From NCBI RefSeq assembly GCF_020524485.1, contig NZ_JAIVLF010000009.1:31783-95782 (forward strand): a DNA stretch of 64,000 bases, written 5' to 3'. Position 1 is the first letter of the stretch. Each line of letters begins with the position of its first letter. This stretch comes from Novosphingobium profundi. GTDB lineage: Bacteria; Pseudomonadota; Alphaproteobacteria; Sphingomonadales; Sphingomonadaceae. The translations under genes were made by a program, and so were the position numbers. Below the pieces are notes generated by a model. It was not told where the DNA came from, did no database searches, and saw only the letters and a list, made by a program, of their open reading frames with translations. This document shows positions 1 through 8,434 of this stretch, one piece after another.

Positions 1-1066
1 CTTCTATCTGACCGTCGTCATTCCAACCTTGCTTGCCGTGTTCTATTTCGGATTTGCCGCTTCGGACATCTATGTCTCCGAATCGAAGTTCGTCGTCCAG
101 AATCCCGAGAAACCAAGCGTGAACGGCCTGGGCGGCTTGCTGGGGTCCAGTAGTTGGTCGGGCGAAGGCACGGAAGTCTACGCGGCACGGGCCTATGTCC
201 AGTCGCGCAGCGCGATGAACGATCTGAACCAGCAGCACGCGCTGGAAGAATCCTTCGGCGCAAAGTCCATCTTTCTGTTCGACCGTTTCGATCCTTTCGG
301 CGTCGAGGGCTCGAATGAAAGTCTCTACAAGTACTACATGGACAAGGTTGCGATCGATTACGATTCCTCGTCGTCGATCGTGACTCTGAGCGTGCGTGCC
401 TTCGATCCGGAGGATGCCTATCGCTTCAACGCCTTCTTGCTGAAGCGCTCGGAGGGATTGATCAATCGCCTCACGCAGCGGGCCCAGGCCGACGTCATTC
501 GGGTCGCCGAGAAGGAAGTGGAAAGAGCGAACGAAAAAGTGCGGACAACGGCCATGGCCTTGGCCGAGTTCCGCAATTCCAGCGGCATCCTGGATCCCGA
601 ACAGCAGGCGAGCGCGCAGCTGGAAATGATCTCGAAGTTGCAGGACGAACTGATTTCCACGAAAATGCAGCTGAGCCAGTATCGGCAGCTTGCGCCGGAG
701 AACCCCAAGATCTCCGTTCTCGAAGCGACGGCGCGGGATCTTGCCTCGCAAATTGCCGAGGAAACCTCGAAGACGGTGAAGGGCAGGGAGTCGCTCGCGG
801 GGTCCGCTGTCCAGTACCAGCATCTCCTGCTGGACAACCAGTTTGCGGAAAAGCAACTGGCCGCAACCATGTCGGCCTATGAGGAGGCGCGTAGCGATAC
901 CTTGCGCCAGCAGGCCTATGTCGAGCGTATTGTCGCCCCCAACGTGCCGGACGAGGCGCTGGAGCCGCGCCGCTTGCGTGGTATCCTGTCGACCCTTGCG
1001 CTGGGCTTTGCCACCTGGGGCATTTTGACGATGCTGATCGCCGGTATTCGCGAGCACCAGGACTGA
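1..1066 (+). CDS. kpsE: Capsule polysaccharide export inner-membrane protein, KpsE/BexC/CtrB family (5' partial)
   Basis: The reading frame is already open at base 2, so the N-terminus lies outside the window; 354 residues are visible. Known role of the family: the periplasmic adaptor (polysaccharide co-polymerase type 3) that links the ABC-2 exporter KpsM/KpsT to the outer-membrane channel during capsule export. Visible features are a first transmembrane helix at the very start (FYLTVVIPTLLAVFYFGFAA), a soluble periplasmic domain with SDIYVSESKFVVQ typical of this family, a long heptad-rich coiled coil around visible residues 150-300, and a second transmembrane helix just before the C-terminus (LRGILSTLALGFATWGILTML). 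It is followed after only 4 bases by the permease gene, so kpsE-M-T form an operon. The KpsD-like outer-membrane partner is not in the window and may lie upstream. Confidence 0.88.
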   Translation, partial: FYLTVVIPTLLAVFYFGFAASDIYVSESKFVVQNPEKPSVNGLGGLLGSSSWSGEGTEVYAARAYVQSRSAMNDLNQQHALEESFGAKSIFLFDRFDPFGVEGSNESLYKYYMDKVAIDYDSSSSIVTLSVRAFDPEDAYRFNAFLLKRSEGLINRLTQRAQADVIRVAEKEVERANEKVRTTAMALAEFRNSSGILDPEQQASAQLEMISKLQDELISTKMQLSQYRQLAPENPKISVLEATARDLASQIAEETSKTVKGRESLAGSAVQYQHLLLDNQFAEKQLAATMSAYEEARSDTLRQQAYVERIVAPNVPDEALEPRRLRGILSTLALGFATWGILTMLIAGIREHQD

Positions 1067-1070
1067 CCTT

Positions 1071-1868
1071 GTGGATGTACGTGGCAAACCATCGCTTCTG
1101 CGCAGTTTGAACATCGAGCGCCGCGTCGTGAGTGCCCTGCTCATGCGCGAGGTCCTCACGCGCTATGGACGCCACAACATCGGGTTCCTCTGGCTGTTCG
1201 TGGAGCCCATGCTCTTCACGGTGGGCGTCGCCACGCTCTGGAGCCTGCTTTCCTCGTTTCACGGATCCGATCTGCCGATCGTGGACTTTGCAATGACCGG
1301 GTATTCCTGCGTTCTGGTCTGGCGCAACGTGATCTCGCGCGCGATTGGTGCGATCGAACCCAATCTTGCGCTTCTGCACCATCGCAACGTGAAGCCCTTC
1401 GATATCATGCTCGCGCGCGCCTTGCTCGAGGTCATCGGGGCAGGCATGTCATTCTTTATCCTCACGCTGCTGTTCTACGCGATCGGATGGTCCGGGCTGC
1501 CGGAGGATATTCTCAAGGTCCTGGGAGGCTGGATCCTGCTGGCCTGGCTGGGGTGCAGTGCCGGCATCCTGCTGGGAGCCATGGCGTTCTTTTCCGAGAT
1601 CGTCGACAAGATCTGGCACCCGATGGCCTACATCATGTTCCCGATTTCCGGCGCGGCCTTTACGGTTGATGCCCTGCCGTCGCAGTTCCAGAACGTGGTC
1701 CTGTGGATCCCCATGGTCAGTGGAACCGAACTGGTTCGCGAAGGCTTTTTCGGTTCGCGCTATCATGCCCACTACGATGTCTTTTACGTCATTGCGGTGT
1801 GCACTTTGATGACCTTGCTTGGCTTGGCCCTGACGCGCAAACTGTCGCGTGAAATCGAGCCGGGATGA
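1071..1868 (+). CDS. kpsM: Capsule polysaccharide ABC-2 transporter permease KpsM
   Basis: 265 residues, close to the ~258 of E. coli KpsM. About six hydrophobic helices are visible, and the N-terminal segment RVVSALLMREVLTRYGRHNIGFLW is the amphipathic start typical of ABC-2 polysaccharide permeases. It forms the membrane channel that moves the lipid-linked polysaccharide across the inner membrane, powered by the ATPase encoded next. The start is GTG, chosen because it lies 4 bases after the kpsE stop and gives the expected length. The gap to kpsT is 28 bases. No oddities are seen. Confidence 0.9.
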   Translation: MDVRGKPSLLRSLNIERRVVSALLMREVLTRYGRHNIGFLWLFVEPMLFTVGVATLWSLLSSFHGSDLPIVDFAMTGYSCVLVWRNVISRAIGAIEPNLALLHHRNVKPFDIMLARALLEVIGAGMSFFILTLLFYAIGWSGLPEDILKVLGGWILLAWLGCSAGILLGAMAFFSEIVDKIWHPMAYIMFPISGAAFTVDALPSQFQNVVLWIPMVSGTELVREGFFGSRYHAHYDVFYVIAVCTLMTLLGLALTRKLSREIEPG

Positions 1869-1896
1869 GTGATGTGATGCCAGGGATGGCAAGTTC

Positions 1897-3273
1897 ATGA
1901 TCAGAATCGAGAACGTCGCCAAGGAATACAAGACGCGCAAAGGCGCAGTCGGTGTCCTGCACGACATCAACCTGACGGTCAGGCCGGGTGAAAAGGTCGG
2001 CATTCTCGGCGTCAACGGGGCCGGTAAGTCCACGCTTGTGCGGATCATCTCGGGTGTTGAGCGCCCGACGCGCGGGGTGGTCCATCGCACGATGTCGGTA
2101 TCGTGGCCGCTGGCGTTCACGAGCGCCTTTCAGAATGCGCTCACGGGCTACGACAATGTTCGCTGCATCTGCCGGATCTACGGCATCAAGCCCGAAGAAA
2201 AGATCGACCAGATTCAGGACTTCGCGGAGCTTGGCCGCTATCTGCGCGAGCCGGTCAAAAACTATTCGACAGGCATGCGCGCGCGCCTCGCGTTCGCAAT
2301 TTCCATGGCGATCGAGTTCGACTGCTTCCTCATCGACGAGGTCGTCGCCGTGGGCGATGCGCGCTTCCAGGAAAAGTCCCGCCGCGAGCTCTTCGAGAAG
2401 CGGCGCGACCGGGCCATGATCATCGTGTCGCACAGCCCCGGTTATGTCCGCAAGCACTGCGACCGGGCGGTCGTCCTGAACAAGGGGCGGCTCTACGATT
2501 TCCCCGATCTCGACAGCGGCTACGAATTCTACGAGCAGATGCTCAGGGAGCAGGAGGCCGCGCAGGGCGGGACGCTTTTGGGCAGTGCCCAGGACGCGCC
2601 GCCGCCGCCACTGGCGGTGGAGATTGAAAGTCTCAAGAAGCGTGCGAATGGGGCGCTGGCGGAGTTGCAGACGGCCTTGCGGATATACCAGCGCAAGGCA
2701 GGGAGCCCGCCGGACTTCCTGCTGCCGGGGCCTGCGCCGACACTCGCGGCGGACCTGCTGGCAGGGTGCACGGTGCTGCCGAGGCGCGCGGACATCGTCG
2801 CGCAATTGCCCAAGGGAGGGGTTGGCGTGCAGGTGGGGCGACAGCCGCCAGCCTTCACGCGCACTCTGTTCGACACGACCCAGGCGGCCAAGCTCTACCT
2901 GCTCGGCAATAAGCGGCAGTCTGCCCAAGCCGGGCCTCTCTCCGCGGAACTTCAATCCGGGCGGATCGAGAGCCTGGACGGGGATACGGACGAAGCCCTC
3001 GAGACGCTCGAGGATGGTTCGCTCGACTACGCCTATGTCAATGTCGCCCAGGACTACGAGGTTGTTCGCAAGGACCTGCACGGCGTCTTTCGCAAGGTCA
3101 GGTCGGGGGGCAGCATCGTCTGCAACAATTTCACCAACTGGGGGGTGATGGAAGCGCGTTCCCTGGGTGGTTTCAAGGCTGTGATGGAAGAGGTTCTCGA
3201 CGCTGGCGCCCAAGTCAGCGCGATGTCGCTACACCCTTATGGATACAGCGATATTACCGTGATCAGACCCTGA
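1897..3273 (+). CDS. kpsT: Capsule export ABC ATPase KpsT with C-terminal degenerate methyltransferase-like domain
   Basis: 458 residues, about twice the usual ~220 of KpsT. Residues 1-215 form a complete ABC ATPase: Walker A GVNGAGKST (38-46), signature YSTGMRAR (123-130), Walker B FLIDEVVAVGD (144-154), switch His HS (179-180). After a proline-rich linker (235-240) and a short helical stretch, residues ~300-458 match the layout of a class I SAM methyltransferase of the Methyltransf_24 kind: LPKGGVGVQVG (304-314), KLYLLG (332-337), a segment DEALETLEDGSLDYAYV ending near 381, YEVVRKDL, and VRSGGSIVCNNF. Key positions look lost: the acidic residue after the first strand is Gly, the glycine/acidic loop is PP, and the usual IDGDH and GDDY are VNVAQ and CNNF. 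I infer an inactive binding or docking domain fused to the exporter ATPase. It is the last gene of the kpsE-M-T operon. Confidence 0.85.
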   Translation: MIRIENVAKEYKTRKGAVGVLHDINLTVRPGEKVGILGVNGAGKSTLVRIISGVERPTRGVVHRTMSVSWPLAFTSAFQNALTGYDNVRCICRIYGIKPEEKIDQIQDFAELGRYLREPVKNYSTGMRARLAFAISMAIEFDCFLIDEVVAVGDARFQEKSRRELFEKRRDRAMIIVSHSPGYVRKHCDRAVVLNKGRLYDFPDLDSGYEFYEQMLREQEAAQGGTLLGSAQDAPPPPLAVEIESLKKRANGALAELQTALRIYQRKAGSPPDFLLPGPAPTLAADLLAGCTVLPRRADIVAQLPKGGVGVQVGRQPPAFTRTLFDTTQAAKLYLLGNKRQSAQAGPLSAELQSGRIESLDGDTDEALETLEDGSLDYAYVNVAQDYEVVRKDLHGVFRKVRSGGSIVCNNFTNWGVMEARSLGGFKAVMEEVLDAGAQVSAMSLHPYGYSDITVIRP

Positions 3274-3293
3274 TCACGCGCCGCATTCCAAGC

Positions 3294-4805
3294 TCACAGG
3301 AGCCCGAGGTCCCCTAGTCGCTCGGTCATCGTCCTGCCGACGGCCCGGGCCGAAAGATGCTCGCGGACATACGCGCGCCCGGCCTCGGCTATGTGCGCCG
3401 CGCCGCAGGGGTCCGAACTCACGAACCGCATATGCTGTGCGGCATGCTCGACATCGGGCTCGGCCCAGACTTTGCCGTGGCCATAAAGGTACGCGCCAGG
3501 CGCAACCGGAACGAGCGTGTAATCGACGAGCAGGCTGTTTGTAGCCTTGGTGAAATCGGTGTTTCCCGAATAATTGGTGGCAATGACCGGTTTGCCGAGC
3601 GCCATGGCTTCGGCGGGGCCGCGTCCGAAACCTTCGGAGCGATGGAGCGAAAGGAAGCAATCACAGCAGTTGAGCAGCGCAAGCGACCGGGATCGGCTCA
3701 TGGTCTCGTTGATGAGGACAATGCGTTTGTCTCCCGCGATACGCGCCACGAGAGACTGCCACTGCGGGTCGTCTTCGTTTCCGTTCATGACCTTGAGGAC
3801 GAGGCCCGCCGGCTCGTCGCCAGCGGGAAAGGCCTTGTGGAAGGCGGCTACGGCGGCCTGGGGATTTTTCCGTTCCATGAAGGAGAGGAAATCGAAGAGG
3901 TAGATGAACAGGTAGGCGTCATCAGGCAGCCCGAAATGTCCCCGTCCCAGGCTTTCGAATTCGGGCAGTTCGACGCATTCCGGCATGAGGGTTACGGGTT
4001 TATCCGTAACCTGGGCGATCGCCTCCTGGACAAAGCGGGAGGGTGCCCAGATCTCGTCGACGAATGAGATCATGGGGACCCAGTTCTCGGGAAACTCGCT
4101 CAGCTCCCAGGCCCAGAACCCGATATTGTAGCGATCCGCGAAAAAGGGATGGCCGAGATGGGTATAGGCATTGAGCATCTGGTCGGCGTTGACATGGAAG
4201 AGATTGGTCGAGAACCGATTGGACCGGACGGTCGGTATCTGCTCGTCCCTGGATTGCTGGCGGCTCGTGACCCCGACCTGGAAATCGACGACGGCAAAGT
4301 CATGGGAGGTTTGGGCGAGCGCCTTGGCGCTCATGCGGATGTGCTCACCCAGGCTGAGCAGGCCGTTGGCATACCCGACCAGGTTCACGCCGGGCAGGGC
4401 GGGGGCCTTGCCAGGTCCGGAGGTCGTTTCGCGCAGGGCGGGCTGCGCGCCCAGCTTCATGGCCAGTTCCAGCCACAGGCTCCAGCCCCGACGGCGAACC
4501 GAGTGCGGCATCCAATGGGTGAGGCGTGCCAGGCGGCTACCTGTGCGCACCAGGCTGTAATAGAGCGGTCCGGGGCGCGGGGAGGGCTTGCCAACCTTCG
4601 GAACGGCGTTCGGCAGCAGGTATTCCTGCGCTGCGGCAAAGGCGAACCAGCGCAGAAACCCCTCGCGCCCGGCCTCTTCATTCAGGTCGTACTGCGCCTG
4701 CAGGTCCTGGCGGCTGAGCCAGATGATGTGCATCAGGTTGCTGAGGAGCCGCCCATCGGATGTGGGAGGAAACTCAGCAGGCATGAAGAGGGCGTCATTC
4801 AGCAT
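3294..4805 (-). CDS. GT4-like glycosyltransferase (GT-B fold)
   Basis: 503 residues, convergent with kpsT. The C-terminal half has the nucleotide-sugar binding signature of GT4 enzymes: LNCCDCFLSLHRSEGFGRGPAEAM around residues 375-400, containing the E-x7-E type element, then GKPVIATNYSGNTDF. The N-terminal half starts GVNLVGYANGLLSLGEHIRMS near residue 150, the glycine-rich first loop of a Rossmann domain, so residues 1-140 are an extra N-terminal region without an obvious family. The likely role is transfer of one sugar to the growing capsular polysaccharide at the cytoplasmic face; donor and acceptor cannot be told from sequence. It lies 42 bases downstream of the start of the next minus-strand gene and probably shares its transcript. 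Confidence 0.8.
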   Translation of the reverse strand: MLNDALFMPAEFPPTSDGRLLSNLMHIIWLSRQDLQAQYDLNEEAGREGFLRWFAFAAAQEYLLPNAVPKVGKPSPRPGPLYYSLVRTGSRLARLTHWMPHSVRRRGWSLWLELAMKLGAQPALRETTSGPGKAPALPGVNLVGYANGLLSLGEHIRMSAKALAQTSHDFAVVDFQVGVTSRQQSRDEQIPTVRSNRFSTNLFHVNADQMLNAYTHLGHPFFADRYNIGFWAWELSEFPENWVPMISFVDEIWAPSRFVQEAIAQVTDKPVTLMPECVELPEFESLGRGHFGLPDDAYLFIYLFDFLSFMERKNPQAAVAAFHKAFPAGDEPAGLVLKVMNGNEDDPQWQSLVARIAGDKRIVLINETMSRSRSLALLNCCDCFLSLHRSEGFGRGPAEAMALGKPVIATNYSGNTDFTKATNSLLVDYTLVPVAPGAYLYGHGKVWAEPDVEHAAQHMRFVSSDPCGAAHIAEAGRAYVREHLSARAVGRTMTERLGDLGLL

Positions 4806-4847
4806 GGTGCGATGTAGGGATCGATCCGGGAGGCGGGAGGGGCAGAT

Positions 4848-6185
4848 CTAGAAACGGGCCTGGAAATTCAGGAAGCTCTTCCTCCACTTGCGCCACAGGC
4901 GGTAGGGGCGGCTGCGCCCGGCATTGGGAACCGGAGGAACGGCCGCATCGCTCAATCGGGAGTGGCGGTGCCCGGCAATCTGCGCTTGCTGCGTCACGGC
5001 CTCATCGAGGCCGTATTCCCGCCCTGCCGTCTGCTCGAACCAGCGCACATAGGCCTTGATGCCGCGCAGTGTGCCAAATGGGAAAGCGGCTTGCAGATCG
5101 GGCCTGCTCTCATGCACGTGGAGCATGAGCTCGGTCATTATGAGGCCATCGCGTGACAGGTCCTGCTGCACCGGCTGATTGCAAAGGCGCAAAAGGAAAT
5201 CACGATCCAGTTCGGCCATGGCTTGCCGGTCGGGATAGAGCTTGCGGTATAGGCTGCGGATCGGCGCGCCGATCTTCAGTCCATTGCGCGTCCCATAGGC
5301 GTAGGATCGCGCCTGGTCACTGGCCCAGCCATGGCTTTCCAAGGCGGCGCGGTAGCTTTGAAACAGTGGCTGCAAGGAACCCAGATCCTGCCACTGCAGA
5401 CGGTTCTGGTGCTTCGAGACCAGCTTGGGCTCGCTGCGGACCAATCCACTGAAATGGAAAAAGACCAGGGGGTGGCCATCGACTTCGAACGTGCCGTTCG
5501 GCAGCGCCCTGACCTGGCGGTTGGCCAGGTTCCAATAGGCAACATTGTGACCGGGATGCCGAAGAATGGCGAGCTTTTCCATGAAGCACGGCGCCATGTC
5601 GCACCACCGCTGGTCCGTGAACAGGTTGTTCGGGATGTCCGACTGGCCCTGGAAGCGCAGCTTGTGCGACCACCACTTCAGGAAGTCGCGCGCTTCGGCC
5701 TTGTTGGAGAAGGCCGCAAAGCCCAGGTTATAGACGCCGGATTTCAGGATCGCGTGATCGTCCGGCATCAAGGCATCTTCAAGAGGGGCCAGCAAATGGG
5801 GCGTAAGGACCGCCGAAGCTCCCGTTGCGATCCGATCGTCAACGTCGGCCAGTCTTTCGATCAGCCAGGTGTCCGGGTCCATGTAGATGGCCTGATCGTA
5901 TCCCTCTTTCTCGAGAAGGTGCAGGAACATGAAAGGCTTCACCGAAGTGTTCAGTTCCATGACATCGTAGCGAAGCGCCATGTCCTGAAACTGATCTATG
6001 CCCAGGTCGACCGCGCGCACAACCGTGACGCCCTCGCCAAATCGAGCGGGATCGCCGATCTCTTCATCGACCAGGCAGACAAATGTGTCGCAGTCGGGTT
6101 CAACCTCGCGAACCGACGCCATCAGTGTCGTGGCGTAGGCAGAGTAATTATTTGAAATAATTGTAAATATGGCTCTGGATGACAT
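4848..6185 (-). CDS. GT8-like glycosyltransferase (GT-A fold)
   Basis: 445 residues from the chosen ATG, which follows an AAGG ribosome-binding site; an in-frame start 60 bases upstream lacks one and adds only a non-conserved tail. The N-terminus AIFTIISNNYSAYATTLMAS and the metal-binding motif YMDPDTW (101-107, DxD at 103-105) are the layout of GT8-type nucleotide-sugar transferases, and the segment LKSGVYNLGFAAF is the usual acceptor-side element. A C-terminal ~170-residue extension has no obvious family and ends in a basic stretch (RPYRLWRKWRKSF), perhaps for membrane contact. It probably adds a sugar in capsule assembly. A candidate promoter lies about 105-130 bases upstream. Confidence 0.78.
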   Translation of the reverse strand: MSSRAIFTIISNNYSAYATTLMASVREVEPDCDTFVCLVDEEIGDPARFGEGVTVVRAVDLGIDQFQDMALRYDVMELNTSVKPFMFLHLLEKEGYDQAIYMDPDTWLIERLADVDDRIATGASAVLTPHLLAPLEDALMPDDHAILKSGVYNLGFAAFSNKAEARDFLKWWSHKLRFQGQSDIPNNLFTDQRWCDMAPCFMEKLAILRHPGHNVAYWNLANRQVRALPNGTFEVDGHPLVFFHFSGLVRSEPKLVSKHQNRLQWQDLGSLQPLFQSYRAALESHGWASDQARSYAYGTRNGLKIGAPIRSLYRKLYPDRQAMAELDRDFLLRLCNQPVQQDLSRDGLIMTELMLHVHESRPDLQAAFPFGTLRGIKAYVRWFEQTAGREYGLDEAVTQQAQIAGHRHSRLSDAAVPPVPNAGRSRPYRLWRKWRKSFLNFQARF

Positions 6186-6288
6186 GCCTTCAGCCTGTAG
6201 ATCGAGTTCCTGGCGTGCCGCGCTCTGGCCGCGAGGATCTGGCAAGGGCGCTATCCATCATGCGCCTTCGCTCCGAAAATATGCTGCG

Positions 6289-6317
6289 TATCTGCGGAGG
6301 CCACCAAGTCATGTCAA
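6289..6317 (-). promoter_or_regulatory. Candidate sigma-70 promoter for the GT8/GT4 gene pair
   Basis: On the minus strand there is a perfect -35 box TTGACA (6317-6312), a 17-base spacer and CAGATA (6294-6289). The -10 box is weak, but position and orientation suit the minus-strand gene starting at 6185. This is inferred from sequence only. Confidence 0.3.
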
Positions 6318-6453
6318 TAGAGGCGTTCTGCGAAAGTTTGACACGAGGCGAACAGAAAGGTCACGGCCATCAGCAACCGGAATGGGTGCATAAAAAGGCA
6401 ACAAATTCAGTCCAGTGCTTTCAGGGCTGCAAGGAAGGTAGCGTAACGCCCTG

Positions 6454-6484
6454 CGAGCCCCCGACCGATCCGGTCGAGGGCTCG
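6454..6484. terminator. GC-rich stem-loop downstream of the HAD gene
   Basis: Outer arms CGAGCCC (6454-6460) and GGGCTCG (6478-6484) and inner arms GACCG/CGGTC around the loop ATC form a two-part hairpin 10 bases beyond the stop of the minus-strand gene ending at 6494. There is no T-run, so it may act as an mRNA 3' stabiliser or a weak terminator. The rest of the 6186-6493 gap shows only the candidate promoter. Confidence 0.45.
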
Positions 6485-6493
6485 GCGCTGAGG

Positions 6494-8434
6494 TCAGCCC
6501 TGCTTGTTGTAGTTCCACAGACGATACCCTTCAGGAGAGAGGTCCGTCAGGGCCGTACTCTTGGCAAGCGCTCCGTAGTTCGCCGAAATCCGCAGCGCGC
6601 CAATCTTCGCCACTTCATCGGCGAAGGGCCGGTTGAGAAGCCGACCAAGGCCTGCGAAGGCGGTGGCAGGATCGATCATAGCTGCAATCGGACCCGCGCG
6701 GCCGAGAATCTCGTCGACAAAGTCCAGCGCGGCCGTTTGTATGCCTTCGATCGTCGCCGTGTACTGGGCGGCTTCGGCAGGCCGCTCCTCGAACGTGGCG
6801 ACAACGTGCCCGCTGGGGTCGGCCTGGTAGCCGCAAATCGAGCCATGTCCTGCCGTGTGCAACAATTCCACCAGACTCGGGCTGGCCCGCAGTTCGCGGG
6901 ACAAGGGGGTGCCGTCGGTCGAGAAGAGGTAGCCCTCCGCGCCGATGGCCTTCATCTCTTCACGCGGCGCGAAAAGGCCGAGGTAGCGGCCCGAAAGATC
7001 CTTTCGGTCCAGTATCTTCGTCAGACCGCGCTGCATCGAACCATGCCACCCGATATCCACAAGGCATGGGGAGGACGCTGAGTTCAGGCCCGCCTCGTCG
7101 AGGTAGCGGCCCATCAACTCGGCATGGGGGCGGTTCGCCGCGGCAAGAGCATCGCGGCACAGATCGAAGAGCTGCGCGAACTGTGTCTGGCCCTTGGCAT
7201 CGCCCAGCGCGACGAGTTCGTCCTGATTGCGAAAACCGGCCCTGACGATCTCCTCGGAGAATTCTTCCGGTGTCAGCCCCCATCGCGCAAGCGCATGTGC
7301 CGGTGTGAGCTGGTCCCAATTCTGGACGAAAAGGGGTTTGACGCTCGCCACATCCCGGGCCGCCTGGGCGCGATAGATCACCTGACGCGAAACTTCGAGA
7401 TAGCGGGTGTCCACGCGCTTCCCGAAATGGGCCTGATACGAGTCGAAAGCCCGCTTCATGACCAGGCCGTCACGCGAGCAGAAGTAATGGCTGTCGAAGC
7501 CCTGCTTGCCCGCCTCTTCGTAAAGCCAACTGGCCAGGCCGAGCAGCAGTGGCCCCAATGCGAGACGCCCGACCCGCTCGATGAGGGGAAGCTGGTTGGG
7601 CTTCTTCGAGACCAGCCCATGACCGAACGCATCGTCGCAGACCTTGGCCATCATGGCGCTTTGCAAGCGTGGTGCGGGTCGGGAATCGGCCAGGCGCAGG
7701 TGCCAGGAGAGAGGACCGGCAGGGTTGTTGATCCTCAGGTGGTGGATATTGGCCTGGAGGGCGCGAGAGCCATCGGACCAGGCATTGTCGCCCACGTGCA
7801 GGACACGTGTCGGATCGCTGCCGATGGTCTCGAGGACGTGCCCGTAAAGGGTGCCCTTGTGCTTGGTCAGACCAATTTCGCTGGAGACGAACAGCGCATG
7901 TTCGAGGGAATAGCCCGCCTTTTCCAGGGCTTTGGCCAGCATGGAGGCGGGAGCATAGAAATCCGAGACGAAAATGATGGTCTTGGCTTGGGCCACCGCC
8001 CAGTTGTAGAACTGCTGTACGCTTTCGATCGGTTCCAGGTGTTCGAGTTCGACTTCGATCTCGAGATCGCGCAAGCGCTCGAGCAGGGGCCGGGGCAAGG
8101 GCAGGTACCCCAGTGTGGGGGCGAGACCGCCGAGCGTCGCGTAGATTTCGTCGAGACGCACTTCATCGCCGCCCTGGCCGATTGCGCGGTTGCGTGCGTC
8201 ACGCTCTGCGCGCACCCGCAAGGTTGCGAAATCGAACGGCTCCAGGCCGGTTTCGGCCTGGGAGCGCCGGCCGATCTCGTGGAAGATGTCGACCGGACGG
8301 AACGTGGCCTTCCGGCGCAGCAAGGTCTCGAACACATCGAAGGAGATGACATCGAAGTCGGAAGCAAGCTGCCTGGCCGGATCGTCGATGTCCAATCCGA
8401 TTTCCGGTTGGTCGGATAGTGCGTGCAAGCTCAT
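6494..8434 (-). CDS. HAD-superfamily protein of polysaccharide loci (COG5610 type)
   Basis: 646 residues. The N-terminal ~235 residues carry HAD phosphatase motifs: motif I SFDVFETLL (31-39), motif II FVSD (155-158), a Lys in LTKHKG (189-194) and motif III LHVGDNAWSD (212-221). Motif I has Glu-Thr where classic phosphatases have Asp-Gly-Thr-like residues (DxFxT instead of DxDxT), as in the COG5610 group found in capsule clusters, so the phosphatase step may be altered. Residues ~250-646 form a second domain of unknown function. The start ATG overlaps the stop of the upstream giant glycosyltransferase gene in an ATGA junction, so the two are translationally coupled and probably work together. 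The substrate is unknown; a phosphorylated sugar or lipid intermediate is a guess. Confidence 0.75.
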   Translation of the reverse strand: MSLHALSDQPEIGLDIDDPARQLASDFDVISFDVFETLLRRKATFRPVDIFHEIGRRSQAETGLEPFDFATLRVRAERDARNRAIGQGGDEVRLDEIYATLGGLAPTLGYLPLPRPLLERLRDLEIEVELEHLEPIESVQQFYNWAVAQAKTIIFVSDFYAPASMLAKALEKAGYSLEHALFVSSEIGLTKHKGTLYGHVLETIGSDPTRVLHVGDNAWSDGSRALQANIHHLRINNPAGPLSWHLRLADSRPAPRLQSAMMAKVCDDAFGHGLVSKKPNQLPLIERVGRLALGPLLLGLASWLYEEAGKQGFDSHYFCSRDGLVMKRAFDSYQAHFGKRVDTRYLEVSRQVIYRAQAARDVASVKPLFVQNWDQLTPAHALARWGLTPEEFSEEIVRAGFRNQDELVALGDAKGQTQFAQLFDLCRDALAAANRPHAELMGRYLDEAGLNSASSPCLVDIGWHGSMQRGLTKILDRKDLSGRYLGLFAPREEMKAIGAEGYLFSTDGTPLSRELRASPSLVELLHTAGHGSICGYQADPSGHVVATFEERPAEAAQYTATIEGIQTAALDFVDEILGRAGPIAAMIDPATAFAGLGRLLNRPFADEVAKIGALRISANYGALAKSTALTDLSPEGYRLWNYNKQG

